Source: Bacillota bacterium (GTDB lineage: Bacteria > Bacillota > Clostridia > Acetivibrionales > DSM-1351). From it: a DNA stretch of 57,410 nucleotides. Both the position numbers and the translations under genes were made by a program. The notes under the pieces are model-generated. The model did not search any database. It was not told the DNA's origin and was given only the letters and a program-made list of their open reading frames with translations. Each line of letters starts with the position of its first letter. Positions within the stretch are counted from its first letter, which is position 1. The stretch is taken from the NCBI GenBank assembly GCA_023400235.1, contig JAEXFI010000022.1:1-57410 (forward strand). Direction: 5' to 3'. Shown piece by piece: positions 23,874-32,883 of the stretch.

Positions 23874-25793
23874 ATGAACAAGGCGGAAGTTTTAGGGAGA
23901 TGGACTAGGGAAAAATCCGAAGAGCTTTACGGTATTAAAAACTGGGGCAATGGATATTTTTCTGTTTCAGACAGTGGTGAAGTACTTGTAAACCCCAATA
24001 AGGATAATGAATCGGCTGCAGTCAGCCTTATGGATATTATTTCAGGTGTGCGTGAGCGCGGGCTCGACATGCCGGTGTTATTGCGTTTTGAAAATCTATT
24101 GGATTCACAGATATCTTTTCTGAACAACTCCTTTAATGACGCTATGAAAAAGCTGAATTACAAGGGTGCCTACAGAGGAGTATATCCTATTAAGGTAAAC
24201 CAGCAGCAGCAGGTTGTGGAGGAAGTGACCAGATTTGGCCAGCGATATCACCACGGCCTTGAAGTGGGCAGTAAGGCTGAACTGGTGGCAGCCTTATCCG
24301 TAATGAAGGATAAAGAGGCCTGTCTTATTTGCAACGGCTATAAGGATGAGGAATTTATAGATCTGGGCCTGTATGCCGTAAAGATGGGCTTTAAGTGCTT
24401 TTTTGTAATAGAGATTCCCGGTGAACTGGAAATCGTAATGGAGCGGTCCAAGGCGTTAGGTATAAAGCCAAATATCGGCATAAGAATCAAGCTATCCGCC
24501 AAGGCCGGAGGCCATTGGACAGAATCGGGCGGCGACAGAAGCATTTTCGGCTTGAATATGTCACAGGTTATAGCCATGGTGGACGAGCTCAAGGAAAAAA
24601 ACATGCTGGATTCCCTTAAATTGCTTCACTACCATCTGGGCTCACAGATTCCAAATATAAGGGATATTCGTTCTGCCGTGCTGGAAGCTGCCCGTGTCTA
24701 TGCAGAGCTGGTAAAGGAAGGCGCTCCCATGGGTTTTCTGGATCTGGGCGGTGGGCTGGCTGTTGACTATGACGGCTCAAACACCAACTATACCTGCAGC
24801 CGCAACTATACAGTTGAAGAATACTGTACCGATATAGTGGAGGCAGTCATGACAACTCTGGACTCCAGTGAGGTTGCCCACCCCATTATCGTTACAGAAT
24901 CGGGGAGAACAACGGTTGCCTACTATTCAGTACTGCTGTTCAATGTTCTGGATGTGGAGAAATTTGAAGAGCACGACATACCGGACAAGCTGGATGAAAA
25001 TACCTCTGAACAGATAAGAAACCTTTATGACGTTAACAGAAACATTACCCAGAAAAATATACAGGAATGCTATAACGATGCCCTTTACTACAGGGATGAA
25101 ATACGGGACATGTTCAAGCACGGGCGATTGAGTCTGAGAGAACGTGCATTTTCCGAAAAGATTTTCTGGAATACCATAAATCAGATTGCCAAGGAAAAGA
25201 AGAAGCTGAAAAATGCTCCCCCTGATCTTGAAGACATTGAGAGTGCTATTGCTGATATTTATTATTGCAATTTTTCAGTATTTCAGTCAATCCCGGACAG
25301 CTGGGCTATTGACCAGCTATTCCCTATTATGCCGCTGCACAGGCTTTTGGAACTGCCCAAGCGCAATGCGGTTATAGCTGATATAACCTGTGACTGTGAC
25401 GGCAAGATAGATCATTTTATTGATCTGCACGACGTAAGAAACACCTTGCCGCTCCATGAAATGAAAAACGGTGATGATTACTATCTGGGAGTATTTCTGG
25501 TGGGAGCATACCAGGAGACTTTGGGAGACCTTCACAATTTATTTGGGGATACCAATGTTGTAAGCGTCAGAATCAACGGGGACGGAACCTATGATTTGGT
25601 GAAGGAAATCCACGGTGACAGTGTTTCGGATGTCCTGTCCTATGTGGAATTCGACCCAAAGGACATGCTGGTGAGCTTTCGCGAAAAGGCGGAGCTGGCT
25701 ATCCATGAAGGGCTTATAAGCGCAAGTGAAAGACCTGAAATAATGCGTGCCTATGACAATGGACTCAGGGGATACACCTATTATGAGAGGTAG
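23874..25793 (+). CDS. speA: Biosynthetic arginine decarboxylase
   Basis: 639 residues, matching the long SpeA family of alanine-racemase-fold PLP enzymes. PLP lysine motif is YPIKVNQ (about residue 104). HHGLEVGSKAELVAAL, the phosphate-binding LDLGGGLAVDYDGS region, VTESGRTTVAYYSVL, and the C-terminal GAYQETLGDLHNLFGDTN with catalytic Cys/Asp region (ITCDCDGKID) follow the family order. It converts L-arginine to agmatine and CO2, first step of putrescine synthesis. AGGAAG precedes the start. Agmatine-processing genes are not in the window. The carboxynorspermidine genes at 33.8-36.3 kb probably use the downstream products. Confidence 0.94.
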   Translation: MNKAEVLGRWTREKSEELYGIKNWGNGYFSVSDSGEVLVNPNKDNESAAVSLMDIISGVRERGLDMPVLLRFENLLDSQISFLNNSFNDAMKKLNYKGAYRGVYPIKVNQQQQVVEEVTRFGQRYHHGLEVGSKAELVAALSVMKDKEACLICNGYKDEEFIDLGLYAVKMGFKCFFVIEIPGELEIVMERSKALGIKPNIGIRIKLSAKAGGHWTESGGDRSIFGLNMSQVIAMVDELKEKNMLDSLKLLHYHLGSQIPNIRDIRSAVLEAARVYAELVKEGAPMGFLDLGGGLAVDYDGSNTNYTCSRNYTVEEYCTDIVEAVMTTLDSSEVAHPIIVTESGRTTVAYYSVLLFNVLDVEKFEEHDIPDKLDENTSEQIRNLYDVNRNITQKNIQECYNDALYYRDEIRDMFKHGRLSLRERAFSEKIFWNTINQIAKEKKKLKNAPPDLEDIESAIADIYYCNFSVFQSIPDSWAIDQLFPIMPLHRLLELPKRNAVIADITCDCDGKIDHFIDLHDVRNTLPLHEMKNGDDYYLGVFLVGAYQETLGDLHNLFGDTNVVSVRINGDGTYDLVKEIHGDSVSDVLSYVEFDPKDMLVSFREKAELAIHEGLISASERPEIMRAYDNGLRGYTYYER

Positions 25794-25879
25794 GTGCAGT
25801 ATGATTTTAGCCTAAGCATTGGAGCTACTTGAAATAACGGGTAAATTAGTACCTGATAAAGCTTTTTGCGCGGATTTAC

Positions 25880-25954
25880 GGCTCAGTATTGATGGTTTCC
25901 GCAAGACCTGCATACCTGCAGATTTTGGTGAAACTATCAATACTGAGCCTTTTT
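25880..25954. terminator. Large hairpin terminator after speA
   Basis: GGCTCAGTATTGATGGTTTC (25880-25899) pairs over 20 bp, with a single G-U, with 25930-25949. A T-run follows at 25950-25954. The 30-base loop is unusually long. It sits between convergent genes and could stop transcription from the left. Confidence 0.8.
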
Positions 25955-26021
25955 GCATTTTCAAAGGATTTCAGATATATTGCAGTTAACCTCAATTCAG
26001 GTTCCGGGGATATATCACTTG

Positions 26022-26168
26022 TTATTTCCTTTCATCAACAACCACTGCATTGTTGTTGATTTCGGAAATTTCCTCAATATCCTCATAAGGTGCTCCTTTA
26101 CCGTTCAGGCTTGTAACCTTTATATCAGTATTGTTGGGAAGCCCCAGCCAGTTGTTTTCAGCCAGTTA
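26022..26168 (-). pseudogene. Detached C-terminal coding tail beyond the premature stop
   Basis: In the same frame as the beta-helix gene, 47 codons follow the TAA, starting LAENNWLGLPNNTDIKVTSL and ending NNAVVVDERK before a second TAA at 26024-26022. AENNWLG is a typical beta-helix coil. A single C-to-T change (CAA to TAA) would explain the break. Confidence 0.7.
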
Positions 26169-27884
26169 TGAAAAAGCGCCATCCACACATATTCCGCACC
26201 AGGTGTCTGATATATTGTTTCCGGCCAATATTCCCTTTGACAATTCCATAAGGTGTATTCCGGTATCCAGAGAACTGATCCTGTTATTTTCAATGACAAA
26301 ATCTTCGGCACACTCTCCAATGGCAGTAATCCCTGCCAATACCCTGGAAAATCTGGGTTTTCCAGAACCCGTCAGGTTGCAGTTTACGATTCTGGCGCTA
26401 CTTGACATAATCCTGATTAGTTCGGTTGACACATGCCCTGAATTTGTTATGGAAATTCCATTGAGGGTTATACCGGGTGCATTCAGGATTACGGGTATGG
26501 AGCCGGTAGTAGCTTTAAGCTGAGGATCGCCCTCACCCAGTAAGGTAATACCCTCCTTGTCTATTTTCAGGGAGCCTATTAAATCAAAATCTCCTGAAAG
26601 GTGGATAGTTCCTCCGGCTTCTACAACCGAGACAGCTTCCTCCAGGGTTCCGAGAGGATGGAACGAATTTCCTGCTCCGTCTTTGGCACCTGCCTCAACG
26701 TATATATTTGAATAATCCACAGAGAATTCAATGGCATTATCCAGTACGGCCTGTATATCAGCGGCACTGTCATAGCCTGTTTCAGGGCGCTTCTGTATCA
26801 GCTCGTTGAGAATCTGGGACTGCTGGTAGCCCGATACAGCATCAAAATCTGAAAGGTCCACAATTGAGCCATATACTGTGAGAGCAATCCTCATTTCAAC
26901 TTCGGAGGCTGCCTCATTGACGGCCAGCAGAGGCTCAGCCTGAACTTCCTGAACAGCATCTATCTTCAGAATAAGTATGGAGGCGGAAATGTTGTATTCA
27001 GCATCTTCCAGCCAGTTATTCAGCTCAATTATTTCCATACGGCTGCGGTTTTTAAGAGTAAGCTCATCGCCGGATTTTAAATCTATTATGGACATTCCGG
27101 TATTTGTAGCTTCAGAGCCGATTTCATAGGCTGTGCCGGGAATAAGGCTGTCATTTGCGTAGAGAGCAAATTGATTTGCCATATTTCCGGTTACGGTGAA
27201 CCATACGGCATATGTACCCGAATCCTGAATTGTCAGTACACCGCTTTCCGGGATATATTCAACACTGCTTAACAGGCCGCTTGTGTTGAAGGGGATGCTT
27301 TCAGACGGAGAGACGCGGGTATTCCCGGTGTGATAAACATAACCGTAGGACCTGGTTGCATCTTTTGATACAGCTTTGTCATAATTTAAAACAAGCTTGG
27401 GAAAATAAGGCTTCCAATTTATATTGTTACTTCCGAACTGAACCAGTGAAACCCCGTCAGAGCTGGTTAAAGCCAGACCGTAATTTATATGGACTCCTCC
27501 CAGCCAATCGTTCACAAGCGGGGTTATATCAATTTGTACAGTTTTATATATGTCATCGGAGGTAACTTTTAATTCAGATGGGACTGGTGTAATATCAGGC
27601 ATGTTATCATAGGTTACATAGGCGGAATCAAAGGACTTGGTCACCCTGTTCACAACAATTTCAACAGGGTCTTCCTCTGATTTTACAATTACGGCCAGTT
27701 GAAGAAAAGCACTTTCCACAGCGTTGGTAGCAACGGTTGTAAAATCAAATTTAAGTAAGCTGGTGCAGTTTCCGAAGCCTTCGGCTTTACCGGTGTAAAG
27801 CAGCGGTTGATATGAAAAGTTATCCTTTGGTTGTTCTGAAGATACAAAAGAATTCTGAGCGACGGTAAGAACTACAGGTGGCAT
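26166..27884 (-). CDS. DNRLRE / TNF-like / beta-helix surface protein (truncated by in-frame stop)
   Basis: 572 residues. Residues 1-170 resemble the DNRLRE domain (SLLKFDFTTVATNAVESAFLQL ... ITPLVNDWLGG). Residues about 180-310 resemble the BclA/TNF-like jelly-roll of exosporium proteins (FNTSGLLSSVEYIPESG, then SGTYAVWFTVTGNMANQFALYAN). Residues 420-572 form a right-handed parallel beta-helix (GGTIHLSGDFDLIGSLKI; ISSLDTGIHLMELSKGILAGNNI). There is no signal peptide, which suits a spore-surface protein. Reading frame continues past the TAA at 26168-26166 for 47 more protein-like codons, so the gene is either freshly truncated or contains a sequencing error. GAGGGAG precedes the start. Confidence 0.8.
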   Translation of the reverse strand: MPPVVLTVAQNSFVSSEQPKDNFSYQPLLYTGKAEGFGNCTSLLKFDFTTVATNAVESAFLQLAVIVKSEEDPVEIVVNRVTKSFDSAYVTYDNMPDITPVPSELKVTSDDIYKTVQIDITPLVNDWLGGVHINYGLALTSSDGVSLVQFGSNNINWKPYFPKLVLNYDKAVSKDATRSYGYVYHTGNTRVSPSESIPFNTSGLLSSVEYIPESGVLTIQDSGTYAVWFTVTGNMANQFALYANDSLIPGTAYEIGSEATNTGMSIIDLKSGDELTLKNRSRMEIIELNNWLEDAEYNISASILILKIDAVQEVQAEPLLAVNEAASEVEMRIALTVYGSIVDLSDFDAVSGYQQSQILNELIQKRPETGYDSAADIQAVLDNAIEFSVDYSNIYVEAGAKDGAGNSFHPLGTLEEAVSVVEAGGTIHLSGDFDLIGSLKIDKEGITLLGEGDPQLKATTGSIPVILNAPGITLNGISITNSGHVSTELIRIMSSSARIVNCNLTGSGKPRFSRVLAGITAIGECAEDFVIENNRISSLDTGIHLMELSKGILAGNNISDTWCGICVDGAFS

Positions 27885-28071
27885 AGTTTACTCCCTCTTT
27901 CATAATTATTTAATATAAATACATCTATTTAACATGATATTTATCTTTGCAAAATAGTGTGACATACAGAACAACTAAAAATATAGAAAGCTGTACCCGG
28001 AAGAGCATGGTTTTGACTTTACAACAAGGCAGCCAGGTAGTAAAATTAAGTATAGCGAACGGAGGTTCATT

Positions 28072-28692
28072 ATGCCTTACCTGAAAGAGGAAGTGAAAGA
28101 AAAGATACTTGCTTCGGCTGTAGCAAAGTTTAAGGAACAGGGCTATTCCGGTGCTTCAATGAGGCAGATTGCATCCAGTGCGGGTGTATCCCTTGGCAAT
28201 GTGTACAGGTATTTTGAAAACAAGGACGCATTATTCAATGCAATTGTTGAACCGGTATACACGAGCTATATTGCTTTTATACACCATATAGACAACCTTA
28301 TAGTAAATGATGGCAACAACGTGGAAGCAGGTGCTTCTGATACTTCCAACATAGCGGAAATCAACAAGATACAGGAAAAGCTCCTGGAAATCTGTGAGGA
28401 ACACTATACGGAATTACTAATTATAATGGATAAAAGTGCAGGTACCCGGTACGAAAATGCAAAGCAGGCAATGATATTGCTGCTGGACAAAATACTTAAA
28501 AAAAAGTTTCTTCCATTTATGAAAACCGAGGACTCCAACGAGCTTAATGATGATGTGACATACATTTTTTCCTCAGCCTTCATTGAAAGCATTTGTCTCA
28601 TATTAAGAAAATATGAGGCAGGGTCTCAAATCAGGCTATTAATAGACAGACTCATAAGAATTTTCTTTGACGGTCTGGAAAAGCGACTTTAG
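28072..28692 (+). CDS. TetR-family regulator of the adjacent MMPL exporter
   Basis: 206 residues with a canonical N-terminal helix-turn-helix: ILASAVAKFKEQGYSGASMRQIASSAGVSLGNVYRYFENKDALF. The ligand domain is diverse. Start ATG 28072 follows GGAGGTTC. It lies upstream of, and in line with, the MMPL transporter gene. The gap between them holds three TGAAC-N4-GTTCA palindromes, so repression of the transporter by this protein is likely. No full palindrome lies upstream of tetR itself, so autoregulation is not evident. Confidence 0.9.
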   Translation: MPYLKEEVKEKILASAVAKFKEQGYSGASMRQIASSAGVSLGNVYRYFENKDALFNAIVEPVYTSYIAFIHHIDNLIVNDGNNVEAGASDTSNIAEINKIQEKLLEICEEHYTELLIIMDKSAGTRYENAKQAMILLLDKILKKKFLPFMKTEDSNELNDDVTYIFSSAFIESICLILRKYEAGSQIRLLIDRLIRIFFDGLEKRL

Positions 28693-28718
28693 GCGCTTAA
28701 TATTTTTTTGCTGTACAG

Positions 28719-28873
28719 TGAACAACTGTTCATTCGTATTGAGCTGATTGGTCTGAATTTCATAGGCGGTTGTTTTTTTTTCAGCATAATAATGAACAAC
28801 TGTTCACTGCTTGTACCCTTATTTTTTAATGAAAATAAAGGCAGTTTAGGGCAGTATAATGAACGAATGTTCA
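28719..28873 (+). promoter_or_regulatory. Three palindromic operators upstream of the MMPL gene
   Basis: TGAACAACTGTTCA at 28719-28732 and 28793-28806, and TGAACGAATGTTCA at 28860-28873. The third overlaps a TATAAT (28855-28860), so binding would block the promoter. Spacings between centres are 74 and 67 bases, close to seven and six-and-a-half helical turns. This would permit looping or cooperative binding by a TetR-type dimer. Confidence 0.8.
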
Positions 28874-28980
28874 TTGCAAATTGTAGCTACCTGGAGCCAT
28901 ATGGAAGGGGCGTGAAAATAGGAAATAATACAACTTGTTTGAACCTTATTCACAGTAATTTTTTATGACAAGCAGTGATA

Positions 28981-29075
28981 GCTTGAAAGATACATGTTGT
29001 GTATCAAAGTGACTTTCAAGCAGCGAAGCCCCTGCGTGTCTTTCATTACTATTTGTGTACGCGCCATGCGCGTAG
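28981..29075 (+). repeat. Repeated bistable leader, copy C
   Basis: Almost identical to copy A (41-134). GCTTGAAAG/CTTTCAAGC stem, a changed second hairpin (AGCGAAGCCCCTGCG), and the ACGCGC-CAT-GCGCGT hairpin at 29059-29073, only 15 bases before the MMPL start codon. TTGGAGATGAG, just after the hairpin, supplies the ribosome site. Confidence 0.7.
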
Positions 29076-29087
29076 ATTGGAGATGAG

Positions 29088-32000
29088 ATGAAAAATATAA
29101 TTAAATTTAAATGGGCCATAATTGCCATATGGATAATAGCTGCCATAGTTCTGACCATTTTTATGCCCAATCTGAACTACATCATAAATGAGAGAGGAAA
29201 TGCGACCATAGGTGAAAGCTATCCCTCCCAAGTAGCACAGGAGATGATGAATGGGCTGTCGGAGACTAAAGGTGAGTCGGGTATATTTGTATTTTACCAA
29301 AAAGATAAGTTGTCAGAGGCTCATATGAAAAATATAGAGAGCGTTTTGCGCAAGCTTAAGGAGAACCGGGAGAAGCTTGGAATCACAGGAGTACTGGATG
29401 TCTTCGATGTGCCTGATGCCAGGAGCCAGATGATTTCCAAGGACGGAACCACCATGCTTGCCCAGTTTACCTATGAGAAAAACGGCAGAGATATACAGGA
29501 AATAGTGGATGCACTGGAGACACAGCTGGAGGCTTGCCAGACAGAGCACTACATAACTGGAGGTGCCTTTATTGCAAACGATTTCCTCAAGGTGACCAAT
29601 GAGGGCGTGGAAAAGAGTGCTGCTATCACAGTAGCATTTATACTTATAGTACTTATTATCATGTTCAGGTCAGTACTGACACCTCTGGTATCCCTTTTTA
29701 CAGTAGGCATATCATATCTGGTATCAATGGGAATCGTAGGACAGCTCATAGATAAGCTGGGCTTTCCGGTAACCAGTCTTACACAGATGTTTATCATACT
29801 TATCCTGTTCGGCATAGGAACAGACTACAACATACTGCTCTATAACCGATTCAAGGAAGAGATGCTGAAGCATCAGAACATAGACGACGCAATCATAGCA
29901 ACCTATAAAACTGCCGGAAAGACTGTTGTGTACAGCTCCATAACTGTTTTCTTCGCCTTCCTGTCACTGAGCTTTGTCAAGTTCGGAGTTTATCGTTCAG
30001 GTGTTGCCGTGGCAGTGGGTATTGTAGTACTGGTGGCGCTGTTGTTAACCCTTACTCCAGCCCTTCTCAAGTTGTTGGGAGGACGGCTTTTCTGGCCTTC
30101 CAAGGGGAATAACGGACACAAGCCCAGCAGGGTATGGGAAGCAGCTGCCGGTTTTTCCATAAGGAAGCCCTATATTGCCATGCTGGCAATACTGCTTCTG
30201 GTGGTACCCATGCTTATTGTAGGTTCCTATAAGCTGTCCTTCGACAATCTCAAGGACATGGGAGGGGACGCTCCTTCTGTGATAGGCTTTGACACCGTAG
30301 CCGAGCATTTCAGCAAAGGCACTACCATGCCTGCCACAGTGGTTATCAGGAATAAGGAAGCCATGGATACAAGTGAAAGCCTGGCAATAATCGATACAAT
30401 AACCAATAAAATCAAGAAAATAGATGGTGTTTCAGCAGTTCAGAGCCCCACTCAGCCTTTGGGAGATGAAATAGCCGACTATTATACCGGGAACCAGATT
30501 GGCAAGGTTGTAGGAGGACTGGAGCAGGCTGATGACGGAATAGGCAAAATCGGTGAAGGGCTTTCAACCATTCAGGAAAAGCTCACCACCCCGGATCTGT
30601 CCCAGGTTTCCAAGCTGGTGGACGGAACTGCTGAAATACAGGGGGGAATGCAGAGCCTCACAGACGGCATCAACCAGATTAAGACAGGAATAGAAAAAGG
30701 TGCCGCCGGAGCCGACACAATTGCAGAAAAAATCACTGAAGTGAAGACGGGACTTGAAGCAATTGAAGCCGGTCTAAATAATCTTACAGGTGAATTTACC
30801 CGGGTTGAAGGAGGCTTTAACACCTTCGGAGCAAAATATTCCGAACTGGAAAGCAGTCTGGGGATGCTGGTGCAGTTGTCGGAAGGTATCAATCAGGCAT
30901 TGGGTCAGGCCTCCGGCAGTGACCCTGCGCTAAAGGCCGTCAAGGAGCAGGCGGTGCAGTTGAATGCGGGACTTAAGCAAATTTCCGAGGGCTTTAAGCT
31001 TTTAAATGCCGAATACGGAAAGGCAGTGCTGCAAACCGGCGGAGGCCTGAAACAGCTGGATGAAGGTCTCAAGAAGACAATAGCAGGACTTGACCAGCTG
31101 TCACAAGGACAGAAGGGGCTGTCCCAAGGCTTGAAGCAAGCCGGTGCCGGACAGGGAACAATTGCGGATAATATGCAAAAAATGACCAGAGGCCTGGGAG
31201 AAATCACAAATGGACAAAAGCAGATGACGGCAGGCCTGTCCACCCTGGGAAGTTCCTTTGAGCAGCTTAAAAACGGCCTTGGAGACAGTGGGGATGGTCT
31301 GAGCCGCATTTCAGAGGGCATAGACAAATCCAATGAATTTTTGTCCCAGCTCTCTGAAAACAAAACCATAAATATTCCCAGGGAGGCTTTTGAGAACAGT
31401 GACTTCCAGAAAGCCCTGGACGCATATATGTCAAAGGATCGCAAGACTTTAAAACTGACTGTCATACTGGAAAACGACCCATATTCCGATGAGGCCATAG
31501 CCTCTGTCCGGGAAATCAACAAGCAGCTTCCTGACATGCTCAAAGGAACTGCTTTGGCCGGAGCGGAGTTTGCCACTGGCGGTGAGACGGCTGTGACAAA
31601 TGATATACAGGATGTGGCTGTGAGTGATATGCGGCTTGCCCAGTTCATGGTTTTACTGGGGATTTTTATAGTTCTGGTATTTATTATAAAATCCTTCTGG
31701 ATTCCGGTTTATATTATAGGTTCACTGGTACTTTCCTTCTATTCGGCCATATCCATAACCAGTCTTTTTGCAAAAGCCTTTCTGGGTACCGGTCAGCTTG
31801 CATGGAATGTGCCCTTCTTCGGCTTTGTAATGATAGTGGCTCTCGGAGTGGACTACAGTATATTCCTTATGACACGTTACAGGGAATATGGAGAACTGGG
31901 GCCAAAGGAGGCCATGATTAAGGCATCTGCCAGTGTAGGAGGGGTAGTGTTGTCTGCCGCTCTTATTCTTGGCGGTACTTTTGCAACGCTGGCCCCTTCA

Positions 32001-32150
32001 GGAATAAATACACTGGTTGAAATGGCTGTGTGCGTTTGTGTGGGAGTATTCTTCCTGAGCGTAATAATGTTGCCTCTGGTAATCCCCTCATTTATTTCTG
32101 TAGAGGATAAACTAGTAAGAAAATATTCAAGATATTCAAAAACAATGTAG
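29088..32150 (+). CDS. MMPL/RND-family membrane exporter
   Basis: 1020 residues. Two RND modules: a helix at 5-25, an extracellular domain to about 175, five helices around 180-335 (FGIGTDYNILLYNRFKEE, TVFFAFLSLSFVKFG), a second helix near 360-380, a long extracellular insert, then five C-terminal helices (about 850-1005; ALGVDYSIFLMTRYREY). DY in both GTDYN and GVDYS marks the proton-relay helices. The insert (about 470-770) is rich in GLxxIxxG-type pseudo-heptads, as in YhgE/Pip-like proteins, and probably forms a long coiled stalk. Such proteins export lipids, surfactants or drugs. It is controlled by the adjacent TetR and carries a repeated leader. Confidence 0.9.
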   Translation: MKNIIKFKWAIIAIWIIAAIVLTIFMPNLNYIINERGNATIGESYPSQVAQEMMNGLSETKGESGIFVFYQKDKLSEAHMKNIESVLRKLKENREKLGITGVLDVFDVPDARSQMISKDGTTMLAQFTYEKNGRDIQEIVDALETQLEACQTEHYITGGAFIANDFLKVTNEGVEKSAAITVAFILIVLIIMFRSVLTPLVSLFTVGISYLVSMGIVGQLIDKLGFPVTSLTQMFIILILFGIGTDYNILLYNRFKEEMLKHQNIDDAIIATYKTAGKTVVYSSITVFFAFLSLSFVKFGVYRSGVAVAVGIVVLVALLLTLTPALLKLLGGRLFWPSKGNNGHKPSRVWEAAAGFSIRKPYIAMLAILLLVVPMLIVGSYKLSFDNLKDMGGDAPSVIGFDTVAEHFSKGTTMPATVVIRNKEAMDTSESLAIIDTITNKIKKIDGVSAVQSPTQPLGDEIADYYTGNQIGKVVGGLEQADDGIGKIGEGLSTIQEKLTTPDLSQVSKLVDGTAEIQGGMQSLTDGINQIKTGIEKGAAGADTIAEKITEVKTGLEAIEAGLNNLTGEFTRVEGGFNTFGAKYSELESSLGMLVQLSEGINQALGQASGSDPALKAVKEQAVQLNAGLKQISEGFKLLNAEYGKAVLQTGGGLKQLDEGLKKTIAGLDQLSQGQKGLSQGLKQAGAGQGTIADNMQKMTRGLGEITNGQKQMTAGLSTLGSSFEQLKNGLGDSGDGLSRISEGIDKSNEFLSQLSENKTINIPREAFENSDFQKALDAYMSKDRKTLKLTVILENDPYSDEAIASVREINKQLPDMLKGTALAGAEFATGGETAVTNDIQDVAVSDMRLAQFMVLLGIFIVLVFIIKSFWIPVYIIGSLVLSFYSAISITSLFAKAFLGTGQLAWNVPFFGFVMIVALGVDYSIFLMTRYREYGELGPKEAMIKASASVGGVVLSAALILGGTFATLAPSGINTLVEMAVCVCVGVFFLSVIMLPLVIPSFISVEDKLVRKYSRYSKTM

Positions 32151-32202
32151 TGCAAGACAGTGTAGTGCAAAACAATACCTTTATAGTAATAGCTTGTGTC
32201 AA

Positions 32203-32247
32203 AAAAGGCCTGCAAAATCGGTGACCGCCGTTTTGCCGGCCTTTTGC
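32203..32247 (+). terminator. Intrinsic terminator of the MMPL gene
   Basis: AAAAGGCCTGCAAAA (32203-32217) pairs with TTTTGCCGGCCTTTT (32231-32245), one mismatch, ending in T residues. Confidence 0.85.
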
Positions 32248-32362
32248 CGGGCATGAGGAATAAAGCCGGTCTGGAATTGAAAACGTAAACCGCATAGATA
32301 TAGCAGGGCTGGGGCATAATAAATAATCGGTTTAAGCGGACAAAGCCATAAAAGAGGCCTTA

Positions 32363-32456
32363 GCGTGAAAGATACATGTGGTAAGTCAAAATGGATTTCA
32401 CGCAGCGAAAGCCACTGCATGTCTTTCATTACTATTTGTGTACGCGCTATGCGCGT
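32363..32456 (+). repeat. Repeated bistable leader, copy D
   Basis: It carries GCGTGAAA (32363-32370) with TTTCACGC (32396-32403), as in copy B, the GCGAAAGC hairpin, and ACGCGC-TAT-GCGCGT (32442-32456). The ribosome site GGGAG at 32461-32465 follows immediately. The start codon is at 32471. Confidence 0.7.
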
Positions 32457-32470
32457 AGATGGGAGATAAT

Positions 32471-32842
32471 ATGTTTAAAAAAAGGGATATAAGATTTAAG
32501 CTGGCTCTGGTATGGTTAGCAGCATTTTTGGGCCTGTGGCTGTTATTCTACATTTCATTTGGATTAAACAGCTTTGAGCAGACCCTGGATAACATTATCA
32601 GTGCGGTGGAAGCCGGGGACTGGAAGGGTGCGGAAGCTTATACGGCCAGGTTCGTAGATAGCTTTTACAAGAAGAAATATTTACTGCAAATGAACAATGC
32701 CACTGAAGCATATACAACCTTTGAGCCTTCCGTAAGGCAATTGGTCACAGCAGTTAAAAACAGGCAGGAGAGCGCTCTTGAGTATGCCGGCTTTCTGCGG
32801 GAGGGCATTTATTTTGTAATAAGGCCATTTTCAGGGCCCTGA
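32471..32842 (+). CDS. DUF4363-type small membrane protein
   Basis: 123 residues from ATG 32471; GGGAG six bases upstream rules out the ATG at 32459. One transmembrane helix (about 9-30) is followed by an extracytoplasmic helical domain (SFEQTLDNIISAVEAGDWKGAEAYTARF ... YLLQMNNATEAYTTFEPSV). This resembles the DUF4363 family, which is commonly encoded beside DUF421/YetF proteins in Clostridia, exactly as here. Function unknown. The leader is a copy of the repeated bistable element. Confidence 0.78.
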   Translation: MFKKRDIRFKLALVWLAAFLGLWLLFYISFGLNSFEQTLDNIISAVEAGDWKGAEAYTARFVDSFYKKKYLLQMNNATEAYTTFEPSVRQLVTAVKNRQESALEYAGFLREGIYFVIRPFSGP

Positions 32843-32883
32843 GCCACAGAACCGAAATAGTTTTTATTAAAGTCGGAGCCACT

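Noticed and set aside
25880..25954. attC-like or recombination site
   Set aside because: The long imperfect palindrome is better explained as a terminator: it lies after speA, ends in a T-run, and no recombinase or repeat partner is present.
30905..31648. A 247-residue minus-strand ORF
   Set aside because: It is the shadow of the repetitive stalk of the MMPL exporter. Its serine/proline-rich translation mirrors the Gly/Leu/Lys bias of the sense strand.
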